Part shown: in pieces, positions 1-8,028 of the stretch | Position numbering within the stretch: position 1 is the stretch's first letter | Layout of the letters: each line of letters begins with the position of its first letter | From: JABDQW01 sp942492025 | GTDB lineage: Bacteria > Pseudomonadota > Gammaproteobacteria > SZUA-229 | Length of the DNA stretch: 64,000 nucleotides | Assembly (NCBI GenBank): GCA_942492025.1 | Contig: CALODJ010000012.1 | Coordinates: 124,001 to 188,000, forward strand | Reading direction: 5' to 3' | Position numbers and translations under genes: made by a program | The notes under the pieces: model-generated | Databases searched by the model: none | Seen by the model: only the letters and a program-made list of their open reading frames with translations | What the model was told of the DNA's origin: nothing

Positions 1-1
1 C

Positions 2-667
2 GATTTTGACGAGCTGCGGAATGTTCTGAAAGCTCGAGGCTGGCATGTCGAGCGCACGGCGGACGGCTCTACGCTGCTGTATCCGTTGCAAACGCAACCA
101 CAGGCCGGCGCTGGTGGCCGCCAGCAATCACAGGTGACCACCGATTTTGAAAGCTTGCGCGCTCTGTTGGCGGCGCGAGGCTGGCGCACTGAGCGCTCAG
201 GAGATGGATCCATGTGGTTGTATCCTCTGAAAACGTTGGCACAGTCGAGGGGGCAGGCCACCGAGTCGATAATGTTCACAATGCCCTCCAGTGCTGTGAT
301 GCGATTGCGCGATCTCTTGCAGACCAACCACTGGAAGCTCGTCTGGGTGAGCGACAATGCCGTCTACCTGGAACCGCCGGGAGCGCGCCGCCGTGGTACG
401 GCTACGCAACCGTACTCCGCCGAACAGCAACGGCAAGTTGACTTCACGGCCGGCGTCGTGTTGCCGGTGAACACCACCAGAGAGGCATGGCAGATCAGCA
501 TGAATTGGCTAGACGCGATGGGATACACTGGCCTGGATGTCGGTGATATTCGGAGTATCAACCGATGGATTTATAGCGCAAAAATAATAGACAAAGCAGC
601 GCCTTATGAATCGCGCAATGAATTGGTCATCAACAAACGCAACGGCCGGTTAATGGCTTTGTTCTAG
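2..667 (+). CDS. Hypothetical protein with internal repeats, 5' end outside window
   Basis: The frame is open from the left edge, so at least 221 residues of a longer protein are visible. The sequence repeats itself: residues 1-31 (DFDELRNVLKARGW...) match residues 48-78 (DFESLRALLAARGW...), each ending in a YPL-K/Q-T motif, and residues about 100-127 (MRLRDLLQTNHWK...) look like a third, diverged unit. Each unit has the pattern of a short helix followed by two strands. No signal peptide or membrane segment is visible in this part. A TTG at 86 is a possible internal start, but the matching repeat upstream of it shows that the coding frame extends further left. The family was not recognised. 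The stop codon overlaps the end of a small inverted-repeat element. Confidence 0.75.
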   Translation, partial: DFDELRNVLKARGWHVERTADGSTLLYPLQTQPQAGAGGRQQSQVTTDFESLRALLAARGWRTERSGDGSMWLYPLKTLAQSRGQATESIMFTMPSSAVMRLRDLLQTNHWKLVWVSDNAVYLEPPGARRRGTATQPYSAEQQRQVDFTAGVVLPVNTTREAWQISMNWLDAMGYTGLDVGDIRSINRWIYSAKIIDKAAPYESRNELVINKRNGRLMALF

Positions 668-724
668 CCCGTATTTCTCACCAGGGCATGATCAACTCGC
701 GCCCTCCTGATAAGAAATGCGGGT
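667..724. repeat. Short inverted-repeat (MITE-like) element, minimal copy
   Basis: The left end GCCCGTATTTCTCACCAGG faces a near-complementary right end CCTGATAAGAAATGCGGGT. The same ends bound the elements at 9613-9854, 33065-33307, 42102-42287 and 63721-63758. This copy is a 58-bp fold-back directly after the stop of the first gene and could act as a terminator hairpin. Confidence 0.7.
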
Positions 725-942
725 TTACATTCGCTGACGAGTACCTGCTCGGGCTGGAAGCGATTGGACCTATGCACATTTGGCATAGACCCTGTTTATC
801 GAAAAATCAATAGCATACTATCTTCTCGTCTAAGATGATTGCCAATTTGGCATATATCAGCACTCACTGAGTCACGGATTGGTACCTGGTTTTGACTATA
901 AATTCGCCTAGGTTCAGTGCCTTATCGAAAATTTCCGTCGAC
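725..942. promoter_or_regulatory. Upstream region of sigma-54 promoter with palindromic sites
   Basis: There is no gene here. The motif ATTTGGCATA occurs at about 778-787 and again in the palindrome TGCCAATTTGGCA (840-852), placed 90-165 bases upstream of the -24/-12 promoter, where an enhancer-binding protein would bind. Bases 761-942 are duplicated at 9186-9367. In that copy the palindrome is degraded to TGCCAAGCTGGCG. Confidence 0.45.
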
Positions 943-958
943 TGGCACAAAGGTTGCT
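943..958 (+). promoter_or_regulatory. Sigma-54 (-24/-12) promoter
   Basis: TGGCAC (943-948), five bases, then TTGCT (954-958) fits the RpoN consensus TGGCAC-N5-TTGCW at every conserved position. It points toward the 1408-9102 gene cluster. The duplicated copy at 9368-9384 reads TGGCAT-N5-TTGTC and has lost the GC of the -12 element. Confidence 0.75.
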
Positions 959-960
959 TT

Positions 961-1338
961 ACCTAGGGTATCTCTGATTAAAGCGCGCTGAGCGCTCTAG
1001 TAAAACGGTTTTGTGATCACGCAATGATGTAATCCGAAAAATGACTGATTTTTGCAACGAATTTTGCGGTTCTTTAACCCTTAAACCGAATGATAAGGTC
1101 GCCCGGCACCGCGATGCATCAGTCAATGACAATTAGGGGAAACCCCGATTGTGGGTACCCCGATTGATGGCTTAAGTTTCGGTAACTCTGATTTATTCAG
1201 AGTTCCCATGTGGCACATCGATGTGCCGTCATGTTCAATCGCATATGCGATCGAGAAAAACGAAAAATAAAGATTGCATGTTTATTTTTCGTGCTCTGAT
1301 AATTCGTGGACGGAATTATTCAAAGCTTCCGTAGGTAG
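961..1338 (+). other. Hairpin-rich leader, no gene
   Basis: This 378-base non-coding stretch lies between the sigma-54 promoter and the first gene. It contains a run of stems: GGGG-AAA-CCCC (1136-1146), AACTCTG/CAGAGTT (1184-1204), the perfect palindrome GGCACATCGATGTGCC (1212-1227), ATCGCATATGCGAT (1238-1251), an 11-bp stem with a 9-base loop (1261-1291) and ATAATTC/GAATTAT (1299-1319). The duplicated promoter-gene unit near 9.4 kb lacks this whole block. It may be a structured 5' UTR, a small RNA or an inserted element. Confidence 0.5.
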
Positions 1339-1407
1339 GTGCGTGTCAAATTTGCAGGACGTACAGACGCTTTAAGCAAGACACGCATACGTGTGGAGGA
1401 ATTCGAG

Positions 1408-1707
1408 TTGATAAATCATCTGATATTTTCTGCAGGGTTAATGGTTTTGCTCCTCCTGGGAGGGCCTGTCACGTCAGCTGAGTATCCAGTTGCCGGTCTT
1501 GAGCCTGACCAGCGCCCGGCCGGTGCGCCGGTTGTCGAGCAGGTCGAAAAGGACGATGCCTGGTATCAACAGGCATTGACAGGTATCACCCAGCCCTATC
1601 CACACAGCCTCAGGTTCCTGGAGGATCAGGGAAACTGGTACACACCGTTCAACCATCCCGGTATGTTGGATCGCTATGACATTCGAAGGTGGCACGATGG
1701 TGAATAA
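1408..1707 (+). CDS. Small exported protein of unknown function
   Basis: The start is taken as TTG 1408 because GTGGAGGA lies eight bases upstream and the same arrangement is conserved in the duplicate at 9463. An upstream in-frame GTG at 1339 would add a charged, non-conserved N-terminus. The 99-residue product has a signal peptide (hydrophobic residues 4-19, likely cleavage at VTSA|EYP). Its mature part is short and polar, with several aromatic residues (YQQALTGITQPYPHS, NWYTPFNHPG). No family was recognised. It is the first gene after the sigma-54 promoter and lies 171 bases before the methionine-repeat gene, so it is probably in the same transcript. A decayed paralogue lies at 9463-9612. 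Confidence 0.65.
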   Translation: MINHLIFSAGLMVLLLLGGPVTSAEYPVAGLEPDQRPAGAPVVEQVEKDDAWYQQALTGITQPYPHSLRFLEDQGNWYTPFNHPGMLDRYDIRRWHDGE

Positions 1708-1878
1708 AGGGTGTGCACAACAGCCGGGACACCACATCTGGTTGTAAATGCTCACCTGAGTGTCGTCGTCAACAAGCCGTTGTTGGTGTGTTGATCGATA
1801 TGTTGGAGGAGACCGCGCGAAAGCGGTTTCTGGAATGTAATTTCTGCAATTTAATTTAATTAAACGAGGAGTTGGTAA

Positions 1879-3033
1879 ATGAAAAAAAATCGAATGTGTA
1901 GTTTAAAGAAAATGATCGGTGTGGTTACCGTCATGTTCTCGCTTTCGGCTGTTTCACCCGCCGCGAATGCGATGGACAGTATGTCTGGCATGCAGGGTAT
2001 GGGTGGTATGTCCGGCATGCAAGGCATGGGTGGCATGAGCGGCATGCAAGGCATGGGTGGCATGAGCGGCATGCAAGGCATGGGCGGTATGTCCGGTTAC
2101 TTCCAGATCACGCCCCAGGGCCAAATCTACTTTTACCCGGCATCAGGCATGGGCGGTATGTCCGGGATGAGTGGTATGTCCGGGATGAGTGGTATGTCCG
2201 GGATGGGCGGTATGTCCGGGATGGGCGGTATGTCCGGCATGCAAGGCATGGGTGGCATGAGCGGCATGTCCGGTATGGGTGGCCAGTGGGTCTACGTACC
2301 TAGCGGCATGTCTGGCATGGGCGGTATGTCCGGAATGCAAGGCATGGGCGGCATGTCCGGAATGCAAGGCATGGGCGGTATGTCCGGAATGCAAGGCATG
2401 GGCGGTATGTCCGGAATGCAAGGCATGGGCGGCATGAGCGGCATGTCAGGCATGGGCGGCATGTCCGGCATGTCCGGCTATTTCCAGATCACCCCGCAAG
2501 GACAGATCTACTTCTATCCGGCCACAGGGATGAGCGGCATGTCAGGCATGGGCGGTATGAGCGGCATGTCAGGCATGGGCGGTATGAGCGGCATGTCAGG
2601 CATGGGCGGTATGTCCGGCATGCAGGGCATGGGTGGCATGAGCGGCATGTCCGGTATGGGCGGCCAGTGGGTCTACGTACCTAGCGGCATGTCTGGCATG
2701 GGCGGTATGTCCGGAATGTCCGGAATGCAAGGCATGGGCGGCATGGGTGGCATGAGCGGCATGCAAGGCATGGGCGGTATGTCCGGTATGCAGGGAATGA
2801 GTGGCATGGGCGGCATGTCCGGCTACTTCCAGATCACCCCGCAGGGGCAGATCTACTTCTACCCGGCCGCAGGTATGTCCGGCATGAGTGGCATGTCAGG
2901 CATGGGCGGCATGTCGGGTATGCAGGGCATGTCAGGCATGGAAGGCATGTCTGGTATGGAAGGCATGTCTGGTATGGAAGGCATGTCCGGCATGGAAGGT
3001 AAGAAGGAATGGACACCACCGACGGGCGACTGA
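1879..3033 (+). CDS. Secreted methionine-rich (Met-X-Gly)n repeat protein
   Basis: This is a 384-residue protein with a signal peptide (MKKNRMCSLKKMIG..., cleavage near AANA|MDS) and the ribosome site GAGGAG before ATG 1879. The mature chain is almost wholly M-[S/G/Q/E]-G triplets. I count 96 Met in 384 residues, or 25%. Triplet blocks are separated by three copies of YFQITPQGQIYFYPA and two of GQWVYVPSG, and the last block uses MEG, ending in KKEWTPPTGD. There is no Cys in the mature part. The Met thioethers could bind Cu(I), or could be oxidised reversibly to sulfoxide. The position directly before a pentahaem cytochrome and a DMSO-reductase-type enzyme makes a redox role attractive, but this is inference. 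The exact tandem DNA repeats suggest growth and loss by slippage. Confidence 0.85.
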   Translation: MKKNRMCSLKKMIGVVTVMFSLSAVSPAANAMDSMSGMQGMGGMSGMQGMGGMSGMQGMGGMSGMQGMGGMSGYFQITPQGQIYFYPASGMGGMSGMSGMSGMSGMSGMGGMSGMGGMSGMQGMGGMSGMSGMGGQWVYVPSGMSGMGGMSGMQGMGGMSGMQGMGGMSGMQGMGGMSGMQGMGGMSGMSGMGGMSGMSGYFQITPQGQIYFYPATGMSGMSGMGGMSGMSGMGGMSGMSGMGGMSGMQGMGGMSGMSGMGGQWVYVPSGMSGMGGMSGMSGMQGMGGMGGMSGMQGMGGMSGMQGMSGMGGMSGYFQITPQGQIYFYPAAGMSGMSGMSGMGGMSGMQGMSGMEGMSGMEGMSGMEGMSGMEGKKEWTPPTGD

Positions 3034-3124
3034 GATAAGTGTGAAAATCGGGGTACAAGGACGTACCCGCGCACTTTCGTTTCGTTCAAATTACGACGTC
3101 TCTGACTGATTAGGGCCACAAACG

Positions 3125-3937
3125 ATGCGCTTCGTCAAAGCAAGTCATTTCTGTCTGCTGATTCTGATACACGTTTTTGCTGTATGGGCAGCTATAGCCG
3201 ATGCGACCGAGAAACCGGAGCTAGGGTACCAAGCCGCTTTGTGGCATCCAGCGCATTTCAAACCAGCCATCGACAGCACCGATGATGCAGCGTGTCTGGG
3301 TTGCCACCAGGAAATTCTGGAGCGCAGGGTACTGCAAGAGGCACCAGCTGGTGTCGAGACTAGCGAAACACTGGCATGGTATCAGACCTTGAACACCTAC
3401 GAGGGGCCGCAGGAGACCTTTCATCGGCGCCACCTGGCGACGCCTCTGGCGAAACAATTGATGAACATGCGGTGCAACACTTGCCACCAAGGCAACGATC
3501 CGCGAGAAGAAGCGCCGATACCGCCAACCAGTGATGATGCCGGTTTTACCTTGCGCAAGGTGGTCAATCCGAAAACCTGCCTGATGTGTCATGGACAATT
3601 CGATTACCAGCTGATGGGGCTCCCTGGTCCTTGGCTGGAAGTTAGTGAAACCTTCGGTGGTTCCTGTCTGATCTGCCATAGTGGAATCCGGACTCACCGA
3701 CACCAGGTCAACTACCTGAACGCTGAAAACATCGAGAAGGCGGGTCAGGAAGACTCTGATGTCTGCTTCGGCTGTCATGGTGGGCGTTCCTGGTACCGAA
3801 TTGCCTTCCCTTATCCGCGTCACGACTGGCCCGGTATTGCGAAGGAGATTCCAGACTGGGCAAAAGAACGGCCGATCGAATCGGAAGCCCGTTTTCTGGT
3901 TGGTATGCCCGCCAAATCCGGAGAACCGGCCGAATGA
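3125..3937 (+). CDS. Periplasmic pentahaem cytochrome c
   Basis: The protein has 270 residues, a signal peptide (hydrophobic residues 9-24) and five CxxCH haem c sites: CLGCH (about 57), CNTCH (116), CLMCH (152), CLICH (181) and CFGCH (214). Extra His residues between them can serve as distal ligands. There is no membrane segment after the signal, so it should be soluble in the periplasm. It lies 23 bases before the molybdoenzyme gene and probably exchanges electrons with that enzyme, replacing the missing DmsC-type membrane subunit. It does not look like NapC/NrfH (no N-terminal anchor) or NrfA (too short). The specific family was not recognised. Confidence 0.85.
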   Translation: MRFVKASHFCLLILIHVFAVWAAIADATEKPELGYQAALWHPAHFKPAIDSTDDAACLGCHQEILERRVLQEAPAGVETSETLAWYQTLNTYEGPQETFHRRHLATPLAKQLMNMRCNTCHQGNDPREEAPIPPTSDDAGFTLRKVVNPKTCLMCHGQFDYQLMGLPGPWLEVSETFGGSCLICHSGIRTHRHQVNYLNAENIEKAGQEDSDVCFGCHGGRSWYRIAFPYPRHDWPGIAKEIPDWAKERPIESEARFLVGMPAKSGEPAE

Positions 3938-3960
3938 ATAGTTAACACAAAGGTACTGAC

Positions 3961-6519
3961 ATGGCACCTGATAAACTACAGTCTCTCGTCGGGCGACTGA
4001 ATATGACCCGACGGTCGTTCCTGAAGACATCCGCTGCGGGTGTCGCAACGCTCACAGGTGGCAGTCTGATTGACCTCAAAACGGCAAAACAGGCTCAAGC
4101 CTTTGCATACGAACCCTACCCTCGTGATGATGATCTCGAAACTGTGGTGACCAGCTGCGCCCACAATTGCGGTTCCCGTCACATGCTGGTTGCTCACAAG
4201 AAGGGTGATGTGATCGTGCGGCTGTCTACCGATGACGGCAGCTACCAGGCCGGGGGCGCGCACGGTAAGGATACGTTCGAGGAACCCCAACTGCGTGCCT
4301 GCCTGCGTGGTCGGGCTTATCGCCAGCGCATCTATTCAGCAGAACGTCTGCTGTTCCCGATGATGCGCGTCGGTGAACGCGGCGAAGGTAAATTCAAGCG
4401 CGTTTCCTGGGATACCGCGCTCGATTACGTGGCGAAGCAGATGGTCGAACTCAAGGAGAAATACGGGCCAACCGCTCTGCTCGACCAGAGCTATGCCGGC
4501 GCTTCTTACGGTGTGCTGCACAAATCCGATCAGATTGAAGGCTTGCTGGCCCGTTTTCTCGGCATGTTCGGTTGCCGAACCAGTTCCTGGTCGGTACCGT
4601 CCTATCAGGGTACGACCTTCAGCTCACGCACCACGTTTGGAACGATTGAGGACGGTAATGAGGATGATGCGTTTGCGCACTCTAAATTGATCATCATGTG
4701 GGGCTGGAATCCGGCCTATACCTTTCATGGTGGTAACACTTTCTATTACATGCGTTTGGCCAAACAGCAAGGCTGCAAGTTTGTGCTGGTTGACCCGCAG
4801 TACACCGACTCTGCAGCGGTATACGATGCCTGGTGGATTCCGATCCGGCCCAATACTGACGCCGCGATGATGGCCGGCATGGCGCATTATATCTTTGCTA
4901 ACAAACTGCAGGACCAGGGCTTCATCGACCGGTTCGTACAGGGAATGGACCCCGGCACCATGCCCGACTGGGCAAAAGGCAAAGAGTCGTTCAAGGATTA
5001 CATCCTCGGTCACTCGGATGGGAAACCAAAGACGCCGGAATGGGCGGCCAAGATCTGCGGTGTAACAGCGGATGATATCAAGAAGTTGGCACAGATGTAC
5101 GCTATGACCAAACCGGCTGCGCTGAAAGCGTCCTGGGCGCCGGGTCGCAATGCCTACGGAGAACAGTACAATCGCATGGCGGCAGCGTTGCAGGCAATGA
5201 CCGGCAATATCGGCGTTTTAGGCGGGTGCGCCGAGGGCGTCGGCAAAGCCTGGCACGGTGAAGCAGTTGCCTATCCCTACGATCAATACTCTAATTTATG
5301 GTTTCAGTCGATCAAGTCCGACCGCTGGGCGCATTGCGTTTTGAACTATCCGAACGTGCGGCGTGAAGAGGTTGGTTTGTGGCCACGCCAGGACAGCACG
5401 GATGGGCAGATTCCGAACATTCGCGGTATCTTTTGGCAGGGTTCGGACTGGTTGAACCAGCTTACCAACATCAATAAGGAGCTCCAGGCCATCAAGAAGC
5501 TCGATCTGGTCGTCTGCATGGATTCGACGATCACGCCATCCGGGTTGTGGGCCGACGTGCTGTTGCCGGTGGCAACACATTTCGAGCGGCATGACGCGGC
5601 ACTGCCCTGGTACAAGGGGCACTATTATATCCACCGGCCGAAAGTGATTGAGCCACTGGGCGAGAGCAAGACGGACTTCCAGATCTTTACGGAACTGGCT
5701 TATCGTATCAGCCCTGTTTTTGGCCGCGATTTCAATCCCAAGGCCACCCGACAATATTTTGAGCACAATGACGACGCCGATGAAGCTTATTTACGCGAGT
5801 GGTGGGAGAACAAGGTCATGGCGCACCAGGGTGCCACGCTGACATGGGATGAATTCAAGCGTAAGGGCGTATACAAGTTCATACTGCCCCGGCCGCACGT
5901 TGCATTTCAGGATCAGATTGAAAAAGGCACGCCTTTCCAGACTTCGTCCGGCAAGATAGAAATTCTGTCGACCCAGCTTGCGCAGATTACGGACTGGACC
6001 AAGACGATGTACGGTTATCCTATCCCGGCTATTCCGAAGTGGATCGAGCCCTGGGAATCATTAAACAGTCCAAAGACGGCCAAATACCCATTTCATCTGA
6101 TCTCACCACATCCGCGCTGGCGCACGCACTCGATCTTCAATAACTGCAGCTGGTTGCGAGAAACCTATGATCAGGAAGTCACGGTCAACGCCTCGGATGC
6201 AAAGGCGTTGGGCATCAAGACCGGAGATACCGTCGAAGTCTGGAATGAACGGGGCAGGGTAGTCGTGCCCGCTTATGTGACCGAGCGTTGCATGCCCGGT
6301 GTGCTCGTGATCTACGAAGGGGCCTGGATGGACCTCGATGACAACGGCGTCGACCGCTCGGGTAACCCGGACTTCCTGACGCTCGACGAACCGAGCCCCG
6401 CTGGCTCATTCGCATACAACACGGTGCTGGCCAACATGCGCAAGACAGAACTGACGCATCGTCCGGGTTGGGACCGGCTCGCCACCTCTCGCGCGCATGT
6501 CTTCCGGCGTGAATTGTAA
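3961..6519 (+). CDS. DmsA-like molybdopterin oxidoreductase, Tat-exported
   Basis: This is an 852-residue catalytic subunit of the DMSO reductase family. The twin-arginine signal TRRSFLK lies at 16-22. The N-terminal cluster motif reads C66-AHN-C70-GSR-H74, with C114 in LRACLRG, so the third ligand is His where DmsA-type enzymes have Cys. The blocks RACLRGRAYRQRIY, GEGKFKRVSW and VDPQYTDSAA follow the DmsA pattern. Ser214 (VPSYQG) is the best candidate for the Mo ligand. The C-terminal dinucleotide-binding domain is complete. Neighbours are an Fe-S subunit, a TorD chaperone and a pentahaem cytochrome, with no DmsC anchor. The substrate cannot be read from sequence. A sulfoxide or other S/N-oxide is the family default, and the enzyme could also run as a dehydrogenase. 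Confidence 0.85.
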   Translation: MAPDKLQSLVGRLNMTRRSFLKTSAAGVATLTGGSLIDLKTAKQAQAFAYEPYPRDDDLETVVTSCAHNCGSRHMLVAHKKGDVIVRLSTDDGSYQAGGAHGKDTFEEPQLRACLRGRAYRQRIYSAERLLFPMMRVGERGEGKFKRVSWDTALDYVAKQMVELKEKYGPTALLDQSYAGASYGVLHKSDQIEGLLARFLGMFGCRTSSWSVPSYQGTTFSSRTTFGTIEDGNEDDAFAHSKLIIMWGWNPAYTFHGGNTFYYMRLAKQQGCKFVLVDPQYTDSAAVYDAWWIPIRPNTDAAMMAGMAHYIFANKLQDQGFIDRFVQGMDPGTMPDWAKGKESFKDYILGHSDGKPKTPEWAAKICGVTADDIKKLAQMYAMTKPAALKASWAPGRNAYGEQYNRMAAALQAMTGNIGVLGGCAEGVGKAWHGEAVAYPYDQYSNLWFQSIKSDRWAHCVLNYPNVRREEVGLWPRQDSTDGQIPNIRGIFWQGSDWLNQLTNINKELQAIKKLDLVVCMDSTITPSGLWADVLLPVATHFERHDAALPWYKGHYYIHRPKVIEPLGESKTDFQIFTELAYRISPVFGRDFNPKATRQYFEHNDDADEAYLREWWENKVMAHQGATLTWDEFKRKGVYKFILPRPHVAFQDQIEKGTPFQTSSGKIEILSTQLAQITDWTKTMYGYPIPAIPKWIEPWESLNSPKTAKYPFHLISPHPRWRTHSIFNNCSWLRETYDQEVTVNASDAKALGIKTGDTVEVWNERGRVVVPAYVTERCMPGVLVIYEGAWMDLDDNGVDRSGNPDFLTLDEPSPAGSFAYNTVLANMRKTELTHRPGWDRLATSRAHVFRREL

Positions 6520-6541
6520 ATCCAATCCGAGGAGCAGATTC

Positions 6542-7207
6542 ATGGCCACAGAAAGAGACAAGACGAAAATCAAGAACGCGATCAAACGCCGTCGCAAAGA
6601 AGTCTACACGCCGGTCGTGCCTGATATGCAACTGGGGTTTGTACACAACAACGTCGACTGCATCGGTTGCCGCGCCTGCGAAATCGCTTGTAAAGACAAG
6701 AACGGCCTCGCAGCAGGTCCGCGTTTCAGGCGAGTCCAGTATATCGAGGGTGGGACATTTCCGGATGTATTTGCCTACAAGGTCAACATGTCGTGTAACC
6801 ATTGTGCGCAGCCGGCCTGCTTGCCGGCATGTCCGACCGGTGCTATTTACAAACGCAAGAAAGACGGCATCGTCGACATCGACTCGACGCTGTGCATCGG
6901 CTGTCGGCGTTGCGAGGCCACCTGCCCCTACGGAGCACCCCAGTACGATCCCATGGACGGTCTGGTCAAAAAGTGCAACATGTGCGTCGACGAACTAGAC
7001 GCCGGGCGCAGGCCCTACTGCGTGATGGCCTGCATGATGCGCGTGTTGGATATAGGCCCAATTGACTGGATCTGGGCAAGCAAACTGAACACGAAGGCCG
7101 TTGGCCCGAACGATACTGTTGTCCGCCAGGTCAAGAATATGGCTGATCCTGAACTCACCAATCCTTCCATCGGTTTTGTTCCACACAAGAAAGGTAAAGT
7201 TAGCTGA
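6542..7207 (+). CDS. DmsB-like four-cluster ferredoxin subunit
   Basis: The start is ATG 6542, with GAGGAG upstream. An earlier in-frame start at 6497 would overlap the molybdoenzyme gene. The 221-residue protein has 16 cluster cysteines in four groups: CIGCRACEIAC, CNHCAQPACLPAC, CIGCRRCEATC and CNMC with PYCVMAC. This is the standard electron-transfer subunit pattern of DmsB, PhsB and similar complexes. There is no own signal peptide, so it is expected to be carried across the membrane with the Tat-exported catalytic subunit. It lies 22 bases downstream of that gene and overlaps the chaperone gene by one base. Confidence 0.9.
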   Translation: MATERDKTKIKNAIKRRRKEVYTPVVPDMQLGFVHNNVDCIGCRACEIACKDKNGLAAGPRFRRVQYIEGGTFPDVFAYKVNMSCNHCAQPACLPACPTGAIYKRKKDGIVDIDSTLCIGCRRCEATCPYGAPQYDPMDGLVKKCNMCVDELDAGRRPYCVMACMMRVLDIGPIDWIWASKLNTKAVGPNDTVVRQVKNMADPELTNPSIGFVPHKKGKVS

Positions 7208-7971
7208 TGTGCGCCGATACTACCACGCCACCACAGCCGCTGCGCGATGTCTGCCGAGCCGTGGTTCAGGACTTGACGGAACTCGCAGTCCTGCACGATA
7301 GCGAAGCGGATGCGGCACTGATTCGGTCACTGAAGCAGTCCGGCTTTCCGGCGCTGCGGTTGAGACTGGAATCGAAAGCAGCGCAAGAGGCGTCAGCTCT
7401 GCTCGAACGGGCGCTTGCCGAGATTCCCGAATCGCCGGATCAGCAGCTTGTCGATGATCTCGCCGTAGATTACGCGGGCATCTACCTCACTTACGCATAC
7501 CGCGCCTCGCCGAACGAATCGGTATGGACAGACGAGGAGCACCTTGAACGCCAACATTCCATGTTCGAAGTGCGCGACTATTACCGTCGATACGGCTTGG
7601 GCGTCGAGAACTGGCGCATGCGTGCCGATGATCATCTGGTGATCGAACTCCAGTTTCTAGCGCATCTGTTTGGCGAGGAAGATCAGATCGAGCACCTCCC
7701 AACAGCAGCCCGGTTCATGGATGAACATTTGTTACGCTGGTTGCTGTTGTTTGCACAGCGTGTCGCCACTCGATGTGTGACGCCACTCTACGCGGGCATC
7801 AATTTACTGACCGCCGCCTATTGCGACGAATTGCGTGACCTGCTGGCTGACATTCTGGATCACCCTCGTCCGACCCAGGCTGATATCGAGTCGCGTATGC
7901 AGGCAGGCGAGACGCGTTCCAGCGACATACCGGTCGCGTTCGTTCCCGGCGTCGGTGGTCCATCTTGGTAG
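7207..7971 (+). CDS. TorD/DmsD-family molybdoenzyme chaperone
   Basis: The product is a 254-residue, mostly helical cytoplasmic protein. It carries the family pattern of an E/D-Y-x-x-x-Y segment (VDYAGIYLTYAYRASPNESVW) followed by a helix with the MFEVRDYYRRYGL motif and DDHLVIELQFLAHL. Such proteins bind the Tat signal of DMSO-reductase-type enzymes and hold them for cofactor insertion. The start overlaps the stop of the Fe-S subunit (TGATG), indicating translational coupling. The client is presumably the enzyme encoded at 3961. Confidence 0.85.
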   Translation: MCADTTTPPQPLRDVCRAVVQDLTELAVLHDSEADAALIRSLKQSGFPALRLRLESKAAQEASALLERALAEIPESPDQQLVDDLAVDYAGIYLTYAYRASPNESVWTDEEHLERQHSMFEVRDYYRRYGLGVENWRMRADDHLVIELQFLAHLFGEEDQIEHLPTAARFMDEHLLRWLLLFAQRVATRCVTPLYAGINLLTAAYCDELRDLLADILDHPRPTQADIESRMQAGETRSSDIPVAFVPGVGGPSW

Positions 7972-8028
7972 CCGGTGTCCACAGCTTTCTGTGCTTTTTG
8001 ATCGCAATGGCCTGCCGGAGGGCACTCG

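Noticed and set aside
1339..1407. GTG 1339 as start of the small exported protein
   Set aside because: No ribosome site. The added N-terminus is charged and would bury the signal peptide. TTG 1408 has a conserved ribosome site in both copies.
2143..2421. Minus-strand His/Ala repeat frame
   Set aside because: Antisense translation of the Met-X-Gly repeat DNA. Several frames stay open there simply because the repeat has no stops.
1980..3000. Regularly spaced DNA repeats resembling a CRISPR array
   Set aside because: The repeats are in frame, have a 9-bp period and encode the Met-X-Gly protein. There are no unique spacers and no cas genes.
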